Positions 19,141 through 26,839 of a stretch of 26,899 nucleotides of DNA are shown here, piece by piece; position 1 is the first letter of the stretch, and each line of letters begins with the position of its first letter. A program made the translations under genes and the position numbers. Below the pieces are notes generated by a model. That model saw nothing but the letters and a program-made list of their open reading frames with translations. It was not told the DNA's origin and ran no database searches. The stretch lies in IMG/VR virus record IMGVR_UViG_3300044707_000421, positions 1-26,899 of that record, one strand, 5' to 3'. This DNA is from a virus.

Positions 19141-19166
19141 GGGGCCGGGGGGTGGGGGGCGGGGGG
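19141..19166 (+). other. G-quadruplex motif upstream of the small terminase gene
   Basis: Four G-runs on the plus strand: 19141-19144 (4), 19147-19152 (6), 19154-19159 (6) and 19161-19166 (6), with loops CC, T and C. Very short loops and long runs predict a very stable quadruplex in single-stranded DNA. It lies about 70 bases before the terminase promoter -10 box. Confidence 0.75.
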
Positions 19167-19215
19167 TACCCATCGACGCGGCTGGGGCAGGTGTCAAAAA
19201 CGGAGGTGCCACAAC

Positions 19216-19231
19216 CAAAAAATATTTTTTG
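19216..19231. repeat. Perfect 16-bp A/T palindrome
   Basis: CAAAAAATATTTTTTG reads the same on both strands. It stands immediately upstream of the -35 region of the terminase promoter and could work as an UP-like element, a bent-DNA site or an operator. It is not a terminator, because the arms are A/T only. Confidence 0.6.
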
Positions 19232-19234
19232 CAA

Positions 19235-19263
19235 GTGCAAACGACATTCCATTGCCGTATACT
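19235..19263 (+). promoter_or_regulatory. Candidate late promoter of the terminase operon
   Basis: TATACT (19258-19263) is a good -10 box; the best-spaced -35 is GTGCAA (19235-19240, spacer 17), a weak match, so an activator or the A/T palindrome upstream may help. The predicted start is at about 19270, two bases before the ATG at 19272. Confidence 0.55.
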
Positions 19264-19271
19264 CCGCGGCC

Positions 19272-19754
19272 ATGTTCAAAAGCTTGCCGCTCACGACCCG
19301 AGATGTGCGCGCGACTGAGGCGGTGCTGAACCGCATCTACGACGCTGCGCGGCTAGGGCTCAAGGGGGACGCACTGGCGCTGGCAAGCGGGCTGCTGCCG
19401 GCCGAGTACCGGCGTTTGCGCGAACTGGACCCGATTGCCGACCTGGCCGAGCAGAAAGGGCGCGCGGACGGCGAGATGGCCCTGTCCAAGAAGTTGCACG
19501 AGGCGGCCGAGATGGGCGACGCCAAGGCGGCGCTGGAAATCCTCAAGCACGCCCACGGTTGGGTGGCCAAGCAGCAGGTGCAGATCGACGTGGCGCAGCA
19601 GATCAGCATCACGGCGGCGCTGGAGGCGGCGCAACGGCGCGTGAGTGAAGTGATAGAACTGGAGACGCAGGATGCAAGAGCCACGCTTCTCAGCAGCCCA
19701 AGAGCAGAGCCTGATGGCCAAGCTCTGGTCGCCCGAGATAGCCAACGATCCTGA
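19272..19754 (+). CDS. terS: Terminase small subunit
   Basis: A 160-residue protein. The N-terminal half contains RATEAVLNRIYDAARLG and the basic helices of a putative DNA-binding domain; the second half has EMALSKKLHEAAEMGDAKAA, LEILKHAHGWVAKQ and a helical oligomerisation segment (DVAQQISITAALEAAQRRV). The AL-x-x-LEx-x-x-x-GW segment followed by QVQIDVAQQIS resembles phage small terminases, and the gene directly precedes and overlaps the large subunit. It would recognise phage DNA for packaging, possibly at the repeats upstream. The ATG has no ribosome-binding site and lies next to the predicted transcription start. Confidence 0.85.
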   Translation: MFKSLPLTTRDVRATEAVLNRIYDAARLGLKGDALALASGLLPAEYRRLRELDPIADLAEQKGRADGEMALSKKLHEAAEMGDAKAALEILKHAHGWVAKQQVQIDVAQQISITAALEAAQRRVSEVIELETQDARATLLSSPRAEPDGQALVARDSQRS

Positions 19755-21204
19755 GAAGTTCGTCCTGTTCGTCTTCCCTTGGGGGGAAGCCGGCACGCCG
19801 CTGGCCAAGTACAAAGGCCCGCGCGCCTGGCAGCGCAAGGTGCTGCGCGACATCCGCGACCACATCGCGCGCAACGACTACGCGGCTGCGTATGAGGTGC
19901 TGCGCATGGCCATCGCCTCGGGCCGGGGCATCGGCAAGTCGGCGCTGGTGTCGTGGCTGGTGCTGTGGATGCTCACCACGCGAATAGGCGCGAGTGTGCT
20001 AATCAGCGCCAACAGCGAGGCGCAGCTACGCTCGATCACTTGGGCCGAAATCACCAAGTGGCTGGCGATGCTCATCAGCAGCCACTGGTGGGAGATAAGC
20101 GCCACGCGGATCACCCCGGCCAAGTGGTTGAGCGAAATCGTGGAGCGCGATCTGCGCAAGGGCACGCGGTACTGGGGCGCGGAGGGGCGGCTGTGGTCGG
20201 AAGAGAACCCGGACGCCTACGCGGGCCTGCACAACGCAGACGGCGTGCTGCTGATCTTTGACGAGGCCAGCGGCATACCGGACGTGATATGGGACGTTAG
20301 CCAGGGCTTTTGGACGGAGAACACGCCCAACCGCTTCTGGCTGGCGTTCAGCAACCCGCGGCGGGCGCAGGGGTACTTCTACGAATGCTTCCACGCCAAG
20401 CGGGATTTCTGGACGACGCAGCAGATCGACTCGCGCACGGTGGAGGACACCGACAAGGCGGTCTACGAGCAGATCATCGCGGAGTACGGCGAGGACAGCC
20501 CGCAGGCCAGGATCGAGGTCTACGGGCAGTTTCCCACAACGGACGACGACCAGTTCATCCCCCAGAGCCTGGTGGCCGAGGCGATGGCCAGAGAGCCGTG
20601 GCGCGACCAGAGCGCGCCCATCGTCATCGGCGTGGACCCGGCGCGCTCGGGCGCGGACAGCACGGTCATAGCCGTGCGGCAGGGGCGCAATATCATCACT
20701 TTGAGGCGCTACCGGGGCGACGACACCATGACGGTCGTCGGGCACGTCATCCAGGCCATCGAGGAGTTCCGGCCGGCGCTGACGATGATCGACGAGGGTG
20801 GGCTGGGCTACGGCATCCTTGACCGTCTGACCGAACAGCGGTATAAGGTGCGCGGCGTGAACTTCGGCTGGAAGTCCACGAAGCCCGTCATGTGGGGCAA
20901 CAGGCGCGCGGAGCTATGGGGCGCGCTCAAGGACTGGCTCAAGACCGCCAGCCTGCCACAGGACAAGCAGCTTCGGGACGACCTGACCGGCCCGCGCACC
21001 AAGCCCGACTCGTCGGGCAAGATCTTTCTGGAGTCGAAGAAGGACATGAAGGCCCGTGGGCTGGCGTCCCCTGACGCCGCAGACGCCATCGCCGTGACGT
21101 TCGCGTTCCCGGTGAGCAGCGACGTTGGCAGCGCCTTCTTCGGCACGGTTTCCAAGTTCTCCGCGCTGCCGACCCGCCACCACTGGTCCGCTGCCGGCCA
21201 CTGA
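19672..21204 (+). CDS. terL: Terminase large subunit (ATPase-nuclease)
   Basis: A 510-residue packaging motor. ATPase: Walker A-like SGRGIGKS (83-90) and Walker B LLIFDEAS (193-200), with the coupling segment LAFSNPRR. Nuclease (RNase-H fold): IGVDPARSG with Asp322, TMIDEGG with Asp374 and SPDAADA with Asp468/Asp471. All catalytic acidic residues are present. It pumps DNA into proheads and cuts it with TerS help. Using ATG 19672 it overlaps terS by 83 bases; ATG 19714 (AKLWSPEIAND start) is an alternative giving a 41-base overlap. The portal gene follows after eight bases. Confidence 0.95.
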   Translation: MQEPRFSAAQEQSLMAKLWSPEIANDPEKFVLFVFPWGEAGTPLAKYKGPRAWQRKVLRDIRDHIARNDYAAAYEVLRMAIASGRGIGKSALVSWLVLWMLTTRIGASVLISANSEAQLRSITWAEITKWLAMLISSHWWEISATRITPAKWLSEIVERDLRKGTRYWGAEGRLWSEENPDAYAGLHNADGVLLIFDEASGIPDVIWDVSQGFWTENTPNRFWLAFSNPRRAQGYFYECFHAKRDFWTTQQIDSRTVEDTDKAVYEQIIAEYGEDSPQARIEVYGQFPTTDDDQFIPQSLVAEAMAREPWRDQSAPIVIGVDPARSGADSTVIAVRQGRNIITLRRYRGDDTMTVVGHVIQAIEEFRPALTMIDEGGLGYGILDRLTEQRYKVRGVNFGWKSTKPVMWGNRRAELWGALKDWLKTASLPQDKQLRDDLTGPRTKPDSSGKIFLESKKDMKARGLASPDAADAIAVTFAFPVSSDVGSAFFGTVSKFSALPTRHHWSAAGH

Positions 21205-21212
21205 GGCACATC

Positions 21213-23258
21213 ATGGCACGACCAACCACTCAGCAACGACTGGCCGACGTACACCAGGAGGCGATGCGCGAGTTCGACAACATCCAGTCGGCCTTGCGCG
21301 ACGAGCGGCTGCAGTGCCTGCAGGACCGCCGGTTCTACAGCATCGCCGGAGCCCAGTGGGAAGGGCCGTTGGGCGCGCAGTTTGAGAACAAGCCCAAGAT
21401 GGAGGTCAACAAGATCGCGCTGGCCGTCCAGCGCATTTTCTCCGAGTACCGGTCGAACCGCGTCACCGTGGACTTCGTGTCCAAGGAGGGCAAGGAGTAC
21501 GACAGCCTTGCCGACGCCTGCGACCAGTTGTTCCGGGCCGACGAACAGGACTCCAACGCCGAGGAGGCATACGACAACGCCTTCGAGGAGGCGGTGGGCG
21601 GCGGGTTCGGCGCGTTCCGGCTGCGCACGGTCTACGAGAACGAAGAGGACGACGAGGACGAGAAGCAGCGCGTCAGGATCGAGCCGATCTTCGACGCGGA
21701 CAGCAGCGTGTTCTTCGACCTCCAGGCCAAGCGCCAGGACAAGGCCGACGCGACGAAGTGCTTCGTGCTGACCAGCATGACCCGCGACGCCTACAAGGCC
21801 GAGTACGGCGACGACCCGGCGACGTGGCCCAAGGAGATCCACCAGTACGAGTTCGACTGGCTGACGCCCGACGTGGTGTACGTCGCGGAATACTACTGCG
21901 TCGAGATGGTGCCCGACACCGTGCGCGTCTTCAGGAGCCTCGACGGCGAGGAGGAGCGGTACCGGGACAGCGAACTCGACGACGAGAAGCTGTCCGAACT
22001 GACCGCCATCGGCAGCGTCGAGGTGCGTCAGAAGCGCATCAAGGTGCGCAAGGTGCACAAGTACGTCCTCAGCGGCGCGAAGGTGCTGGAGGACTCGGGC
22101 TACATCGTCGGCAAGCACATCCCGATCATTCCGGTCTACGGTAAGCGGTGGTTCGTGGACAACGTGGAGCGGTGCTGCGGCCATGTGCGCCTGGCCAAGG
22201 ACGCGCAGCGGCTCAAGAACATGCAGTTGTCCAAGATGGCCGAGATCGCCGCTCTGTCGAGCGTCGAGAAGCCCATTCTGACCCCCGAGCAGGTCGCCGG
22301 CCACCAGGTGATGTGGCAGGACGACAACCTGCGCAACTACCCGTACCTGCTGATCAACCCGATCAGCGGCCCGGACGGCTCCACGCAGGTCGCGGGGCCG
22401 GTGGCGTACACCAAGAGCCCGAATCTGCCGCCCGCGATGGCCGCGCTGCTGCAGATCACCGACGTGGACATCAAGGAGGTCTTGGGCAACCAGGAGCAGG
22501 GCGACAAGATCGTCGCCAACGTCAGCGGCAAGGCCGTGCAGATGGTCCAGCAGCGGCTGGACATGCAGTCGTTCATCTACGTCTCGAACTACGCCAAGGC
22601 CAAGCGCCGCTGCGGCGAGGTGTGGCTGTCGATGGCCAAGGAGACATACGTCGAGCCGGGGCGCAAGATGAAGGGCCTCGGGTCGCAGAACGAGGTTGGC
22701 TCCATCGAACTGATGAAGCCGATGGTGAGCGACGAGGGCGAACTGGAGTACGAGAACGATCTGAGCGAGGCCGAGTTCGACCTCGCCGTCGAGATCGGGC
22801 CGTCGTTCCGCAGCCAGCGCGAGTCCATCGTGCAGTCGCTGACCGGCCTGATCGCCATCACCCAAGACCCGCAGACGCAATCGGTGCTGCAGGCGATGGT
22901 CATCCTCAACATGGAGGGTGAGGGGCTGGAGCAGACGCGCGAGTACTTCCGGCGCAAGCTGGTGGACATGGGTGCGCTGGAGCCCGAAGAGAAGGACATG
23001 GAGCGCCTGCAGGCCGCCGCGCAGCAGCAAGACCCGAACAACACGCTGCTCCAGGCTGCGGCCGAGGAGGCGCTGGCCAAGGCGGCCAAGGCTCGGGCAG
23101 AGGTGGTCAAGACTGGCGCTGAGAGCGAACTCACGCAGGCCAAGACGATGGAAACGCTGTCCAAGATCGAGAGCGCCCAAGTCAAGGACACGCTCGCGGT
23201 CATGGACACGCTGGCGGCACAGCAGCCGCCCGTCACGCCGCCGCGACCTGAACTCTGA
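21213..23258 (+). CDS. Portal protein, P22 type
   Basis: A 681-residue protein with the look of P22-like portals: the N-terminal RDERLQCLQDRRFYSIAGAQW region, EVNKIALAVQRIFSEYRSNR, the long middle with IIPVYGKRWFVDNVERCCGH, and a C-terminal highly helical, Ala/Glu/Lys-rich barrel (AAEEALAKAAKARAEVVKTG). Twelve copies would form the ring at one capsid vertex through which DNA enters and to which the tail attaches. Placement after the large terminase and before scaffold and coat is canonical. Its size is in the upper range for portals, as usual for the P22 group with C-terminal extensions. Confidence 0.93.
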   Translation: MARPTTQQRLADVHQEAMREFDNIQSALRDERLQCLQDRRFYSIAGAQWEGPLGAQFENKPKMEVNKIALAVQRIFSEYRSNRVTVDFVSKEGKEYDSLADACDQLFRADEQDSNAEEAYDNAFEEAVGGGFGAFRLRTVYENEEDDEDEKQRVRIEPIFDADSSVFFDLQAKRQDKADATKCFVLTSMTRDAYKAEYGDDPATWPKEIHQYEFDWLTPDVVYVAEYYCVEMVPDTVRVFRSLDGEEERYRDSELDDEKLSELTAIGSVEVRQKRIKVRKVHKYVLSGAKVLEDSGYIVGKHIPIIPVYGKRWFVDNVERCCGHVRLAKDAQRLKNMQLSKMAEIAALSSVEKPILTPEQVAGHQVMWQDDNLRNYPYLLINPISGPDGSTQVAGPVAYTKSPNLPPAMAALLQITDVDIKEVLGNQEQGDKIVANVSGKAVQMVQQRLDMQSFIYVSNYAKAKRRCGEVWLSMAKETYVEPGRKMKGLGSQNEVGSIELMKPMVSDEGELEYENDLSEAEFDLAVEIGPSFRSQRESIVQSLTGLIAITQDPQTQSVLQAMVILNMEGEGLEQTREYFRRKLVDMGALEPEEKDMERLQAAAQQQDPNNTLLQAAAEEALAKAAKARAEVVKTGAESELTQAKTMETLSKIESAQVKDTLAVMDTLAAQQPPVTPPRPEL

Positions 23259-23314
23259 ATCGGCACGGTGCCGAACGGTTGCCGGCTGACCGCATCAGCC
23301 GAGAGGGAAGACGG

Positions 23315-24232
23315 ATGGGAATCAGGATCGAAGTAACGCAGCCCGATGGCACGCAAGAGGTGCACGACGGGAACGAGGACAACACGCCCGAGGACGAGGG
23401 CGAACAGGTTGCGGCGGCTCAGGGCGCACCAGACACGCCTGACCCGTCTCCCCAGGCTGATGCCCCTGCAGCCGCCGCACCTGAACCCGACGAGGTGACG
23501 GTCAGCATTGGAGACGACGCCCCGCCAGCCGAGGACGAGGAACGCGCCGCCCCCGAGTGGGTGCGCGACCTGCGCAAGCAGCACCGCGAACTGCAGAAGA
23601 AGGTGCGCGAGTACGAGGCGAAGGAGCAGGCAGCACCGGCAGGCCCGAAGCCGGTCGGCCCGAAGCCCAAGCTCGAAGACCACGACTACGACACCGACCG
23701 ATATGAGACGGCGCTGGAGTCGTGGTACGCCCAGAAGGCCACGGCCGACAAGGCCGAGCGCGAGGCCCAGCGCCAGGCCGAGGAGGCGCAGAAGGCGTGG
23801 CAGGCCAAGCTCGACGGTTACGGCAAGGCCAAGTCCGACCTGAAGGTGCGCGACTACGACGAGGCCGAGCACACGGTGATGGAGACGCTGAACGTCACGC
23901 AGCAGGGGGTCGTGTTGCAGGGCGCGGAGAACCCCGCGCTCGTGGTCTACGCGCTGGGCAAGAACCTCAAGCGCGCCAAGGAACTCGCCGCGATCACCGA
24001 CCCCGTGCGGTTCGCGTTTGCCGTTGCAAAACTGGAGGCACAATTGAAGGTCACCCCCCGCACCAAGCCCCCCGCGCCCGAGCGCAGCCTGCCTGCCGGC
24101 ACCGCACCCGTCAGTGGCGGGTCAGATACGACGCTGGAGCGGCTGCGCGAGGAGGCGTCCCGCACGGGCGACATGACGAAGGTCGTGGCGTACAAACGGC
24201 AGTTGGCGGCGAAGGCGCAGGCGAGGGCTTGA
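23315..24232 (+). CDS. Scaffold protein
   Basis: A 305-residue protein, highly charged and helical: an acidic, low-complexity front (NEDNTPEDEGEQVAAA), a Pro/Ala linker, long coiled-coil-like segments (LRKQHRELQKKVREYEAKEQ, then AEREAQRQAEEAQKAWQAKL) and a basic C-terminal helix (EASRTGDMTKVVAYKRQL). Such composition and the place between portal and coat are typical of capsid scaffolds, whose basic C-terminal helix binds coat protein. Start ATG 23315 follows GAGGGAAG. Its stop codon lies inside the coat promoter. Sequence similarity was not tested, so the assignment rests on composition and order. Confidence 0.85.
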   Translation: MGIRIEVTQPDGTQEVHDGNEDNTPEDEGEQVAAAQGAPDTPDPSPQADAPAAAAPEPDEVTVSIGDDAPPAEDEERAAPEWVRDLRKQHRELQKKVREYEAKEQAAPAGPKPVGPKPKLEDHDYDTDRYETALESWYAQKATADKAEREAQRQAEEAQKAWQAKLDGYGKAKSDLKVRDYDEAEHTVMETLNVTQQGVVLQGAENPALVVYALGKNLKRAKELAAITDPVRFAFAVAKLEAQLKVTPRTKPPAPERSLPAGTAPVSGGSDTTLERLREEASRTGDMTKVVAYKRQLAAKAQARA

Positions 24233-24256
24233 CGAACCCACGGGCCGTGTTATATT
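24229..24256 (+). promoter_or_regulatory. Sigma-70 promoter of the coat gene
   Basis: TTGACG (24229-24234), a 16-base spacer and TATATT (24251-24256) form a strong consensus-like promoter at the very end of the scaffold gene; the scaffold TGA is part of the -35 box. GGGCCG (24242-24247) and CGGCCC (24257-24262) form an inverted repeat centred on the -10 box, a possible operator. Extra transcription of coat protein, needed in hundreds of copies, makes sense. Confidence 0.8.
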
Positions 24257-24262
24257 CGGCCC

Positions 24263-24397
24263 AATCGCACCGGGTTTCGCCAGCCCTCAAGTGGCAGTAG
24301 CGACCAGATCACGAGTGGCCGCCCGACTCCGACCGGGTGAGTAAGCAGGCGCGGCAGTAGCCGCAATCGTTCACTCATTCCGAATCAGGAGCCACCA
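24263..24397 (+). promoter_or_regulatory. Long, probably structured 5' leader of the coat mRNA
   Basis: About 135 bases lie between the predicted transcription start and the coat ATG. GGCAGTAGC occurs twice (about 24293 and 24352); the second copy is in a hairpin GCGGC-AGTA-GCCGC. A good AGGAG site precedes ATG 24398. No open frame of note. It may stabilise the message or control translation. Confidence 0.45.
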
Positions 24398-25660
24398 ATG
24401 GCCAACGCCTTCTCAAAGGAAGAGCGCGTCGCGTTTGAAGACCTGCTTGCAGGCTTCCAAGACGCCCTCGTACTGTCCCGCAACGTCTCGATCTACAACA
24501 CGGATCAGACGATGATGGAGCGGACCAACAACGTCATCTGGCGTCCGATGCCCTACATCGCTGTGTCGTACAACGGCACGGACATGACGGGCAACTTCGA
24601 CGACTACACCCAGCTCACCGTTCCCGCGACCATCGGCTACCAGAAGTCGGTGCCGTGGATCATGTCGGCCACCGAGCTGCGTGATGCGCTGCAAGAGGGT
24701 CGCCTTGGCGATGCCGCCAAGCAGAAACTCGCCTCGGACATCAACGTCGCCGTGCTGACCGTCGCAGGCCAGCAGGGGACGCTGGCGATCAAGCGTTCGG
24801 CCGCCACTGGCTTCGATGATGTGGCGCTTGTCGAAGCGGTGATGAACGAGACGGGCGTTCCGATGGACAGCCGGTATCTCGCGCTCTCGACGCGCGACTA
24901 CAACGGCATGGCCAGCGACCTGAGCAAGGCGTCCCGTTCGTTCGGCAACGAGATCAGCGACAGCGCGCTGCGTCGGGCGTTCGTGGGCCAGATCGCTTCG
25001 TTCGAGACGTACAAGCTGGACTACGCCCAGCGCAAGGCTGCTGCGGCGGGTGCTGGCATCCAGATCAACACGACGGCAGCGGGCGGGAACTACTACACCC
25101 CGAAGGCCACCTCGACCTCGGCCACGGGCGAGACGAGCAACGTGGACAATCGCTTCCAGACGGTGACGGTCAACTCGACCACGAGCATCGCGGTGGGCGA
25201 CTCGTTCACGATTGCCAACGTCAACGCCGTGCACATGATCACCAAGGAAGACACGGGCCAGCCCAAGACCTTCCGCGTGATCGCCGTGCCGTCGGCCACG
25301 ACGCTCGTGATCAGCCCCCCGCTGATCCCGGCGCAGGCCGGTGTCGATTCGACCGCGCAGTACCAGAACTGCCGGATCACTTCGACCTCGGCAACCGCCG
25401 CGATCACGTTCCTGAACACGACGGCCTCGTACCTGAACTGTTTCTGGCACAAGGACGCCATCGAGCTTTTGCCGGGTCGCTATGCGGTGCCGACAGATGC
25501 CGGTGCGGCCGTGATGCGCGCGAGCACGGATCAGGGTATCGAACTGGTCATGACGAAGCAGTACGACATCAACAACATGAAGACCAAGTACCGATTGGAC
25601 TGCCTCTTCGGTGTGGTGTGCAAGCAGCCCGAAATGGCTGGCGTGCTGATGTTCAACTGA
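24398..25660 (+). CDS. Major capsid (coat) protein, P22 coat type
   Basis: A 420-residue protein with features of P22 gp5-like coats: an N-terminal helix with VAFEDLLAGFQDALVLSRNV, VIWRPMPYIAVSYNGTDMTG, the conserved-looking VPATIGYQKSVPWIMSATEL and, in the middle, an inserted beta-rich domain (residues about 225-330, Thr/Ser-rich, including VTVNSTTSIAVGDSFTIANV). The C-terminus contains YDINNMKTKYRLDCLFGVVC, the usual coat-protein end. It builds the icosahedral shell with the scaffold upstream. It has its own promoter and leader, and a close-by structural gene follows after 19 bases. Confidence 0.93.
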   Translation: MANAFSKEERVAFEDLLAGFQDALVLSRNVSIYNTDQTMMERTNNVIWRPMPYIAVSYNGTDMTGNFDDYTQLTVPATIGYQKSVPWIMSATELRDALQEGRLGDAAKQKLASDINVAVLTVAGQQGTLAIKRSAATGFDDVALVEAVMNETGVPMDSRYLALSTRDYNGMASDLSKASRSFGNEISDSALRRAFVGQIASFETYKLDYAQRKAAAAGAGIQINTTAAGGNYYTPKATSTSATGETSNVDNRFQTVTVNSTTSIAVGDSFTIANVNAVHMITKEDTGQPKTFRVIAVPSATTLVISPPLIPAQAGVDSTAQYQNCRITSTSATAAITFLNTTASYLNCFWHKDAIELLPGRYAVPTDAGAAVMRASTDQGIELVMTKQYDINNMKTKYRLDCLFGVVCKQPEMAGVLMFN

Positions 25661-25679
25661 GCCACCAGGAGCAACCGAA

Positions 25680-26582
25680 ATGGCACAGCAAATTGTTTTC
25701 CCCTACGGCGAGGTTCAAGTCTCGCTGACTGCCACCCAAGCAATTGCGGTGCGCACCACGGGTCCGGGCAATCCGGCGTCTGTCTACCGGCAGGCTGGCT
25801 TCCCGAACTACCCGAACTCGTACACCTTGCTCGGCACCGTGTCCGACGAGGAGAAGAGCTTCGGGCCGTTCACGGGCGGCGGCGTGATCAAGATCGAAGC
25901 CGGCCCGAATCAGGTGTTCTACAACGTCGACGCGAACCCGATGGGCGCGGTCGTGTTCGGTGCGCCCATCGGCACCCCGTCGTTCTTCGGCTACTTCACG
26001 GACTTCGTGGAGTACGACAGCAACACCTGGACGATCACCGAGACGGGCTCGGGCACCGACCTGTCGGGCGACGAAGTGGGAGGCACGCTGGTGCTGACCA
26101 ACGCGGCGGCCGACAACGACAAGCACGCCTTGCAGCTCGGCAAGACCAACGGCGAGTGCTTCAAGTTCACGGGTGGCAAGGCGCTGTGGTTCGACGCTCG
26201 GTTCAAGGTGGACAACGTGCTGGCCGACACCATGATCGGACTGTACGTCACGGACACCGACCCCGAGGGTGGCGTGTCGGATGGCGTGTACTTCCGCCGC
26301 CTGACCACCGCCACCGCGCTGAACCTCGTCATCGAGGCGTCTTCGACCGAGACGGTGGTGACGACCGGCATCGTGATGGCCAACGACACCTACGTGAACG
26401 TCGGCTTCTACTACGATGGCGCGAAGCTGTTCTACACCCAGAACCGCCAGATCATCGGTGAGGCGACCTCGCTGGCCAACCTGCCGACCGGCGAACTGCG
26501 CCTGTCCCTGCTGGTGCAGAACGGCACGGCGGTGGCGCGGTCGATGACGGTGGACTGGGTCGGCGCTCACCAGCAGCGTTGA
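25680..26582 (+). CDS. Capsid-associated structural protein with lectin-like beta domain
   Basis: A 300-residue protein, almost entirely beta strands. The first 90 residues (QQIVFPYGEVQVSLTATQAI, YTLLGTVSDEEKSFGPFTGG) resemble a small decoration-type domain; residues about 100-295 have the strand order of a concanavalin/LamG-like sandwich (GKALWFDARFKVDNVL, MIGLYVTDTDPEGG, YVNVGFYYDGAKLFYTQN, ELRLSLLVQNGTA). It follows the coat gene directly and is ended by a terminator, so high expression with the coat is likely: a head decoration or surface-binding protein. The carbohydrate-binding role is inferred from fold only. Confidence 0.75.
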   Translation: MAQQIVFPYGEVQVSLTATQAIAVRTTGPGNPASVYRQAGFPNYPNSYTLLGTVSDEEKSFGPFTGGGVIKIEAGPNQVFYNVDANPMGAVVFGAPIGTPSFFGYFTDFVEYDSNTWTITETGSGTDLSGDEVGGTLVLTNAAADNDKHALQLGKTNGECFKFTGGKALWFDARFKVDNVLADTMIGLYVTDTDPEGGVSDGVYFRRLTTATALNLVIEASSTETVVTTGIVMANDTYVNVGFYYDGAKLFYTQNRQIIGEATSLANLPTGELRLSLLVQNGTAVARSMTVDWVGAHQQR

Positions 26583-26594
26583 TAGGCGCGAGTT

Positions 26595-26642
26595 AAACGC
26601 GGGCGGTATGGGTTGGGGGCTCCCGGCCGCCGCCCGCGTTTT
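26595..26642 (+). terminator. Intrinsic terminator after the capsid genes
   Basis: AAACGCGGGCGG (26595-26606) is perfectly complementary to CCGCCCGCGTTT (26630-26641), followed by T. A 12-base-pair GC-rich stem ending in T4 is strong despite the 23-base loop. It would end the coat transcript; the small gene downstream would need read-through. Confidence 0.8.
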
Positions 26643-26659
26643 CACATCTGGAGACTGAG

Positions 26660-26839
26660 ATGCCGATGAAAAAGGGTTACTCGCAGAAGTCGATCAGTGC
26701 CAACGTCTCCAAGGAGATGAGCTCCGGCAAGCCGCAGAAGCAGGCCGTGGCCATCGCGCTGAACACGGCTCGCACGGCGGCCATGAAGGCCGGCAAGCCA
26801 AGCAAAGGCCCAGGCCCTGCACCGAAGGGCAAGAAGTGA
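26660..26839 (+). CDS. Small basic protein, DUF6496-like, 59 residues
   Basis: The protein begins PMKKGYSQKSISANVSKEM, then SSGKPQKQAVAIALNTARTA and a Lys/Pro/Gly-rich tail. The pattern K-K-G-x-S-x-K-x-I-S-x-N-x-x-x-E followed by GKPQKQAVAIAL-x-x-AR is characteristic of small phage proteins grouped as DUF6496. It is strongly basic and may be packaged with or bind DNA; no function is established. ATG 26660 has GGAG ten bases upstream and lies just behind the terminator. Confidence 0.85.
   Translation: MPMKKGYSQKSISANVSKEMSSGKPQKQAVAIALNTARTAAMKAGKPSKGPGPAPKGKK

Larger units (their letters stand above)
18636..19271. promoter_or_regulatory. Non-coding control region between the divergent operon and the terminase genes
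   Basis: No convincing gene is found on either strand over 636 bases. From left to right it has: a stretch with inverted repeats (gcaccta 18727-18733 with taggtgc 18749-18755); an AT-rich island about 18790-18880 in an otherwise GC-rich genome, with two palindromes; a C-rich stretch; the phased GCCTAG repeats (18973-19100); a G-quadruplex motif (19141-19166); an A/T palindrome; and the terminase promoter. CTAG, normally rare in proteobacterial DNA, occurs 12 times between 18724 and 19100. Candidate roles are origin, packaging recognition site and operator region. Confidence 0.7.

Noticed and set aside
18636-19271. Plus-strand frame starting at 18947 and upstream extension of terS from 19152
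   Set aside because: Both translate the repeat array and the G-tract into low-complexity peptides. The predicted transcription start lies downstream of these start codons.
20808-23180. A 790-codon open frame antisense to the portal and terminase genes
   Set aside because: It lies opposite two well-supported genes, is extremely rich in Leu, Val, His and Arg, and follows the high third-position GC of the real strand. It is a shadow frame.
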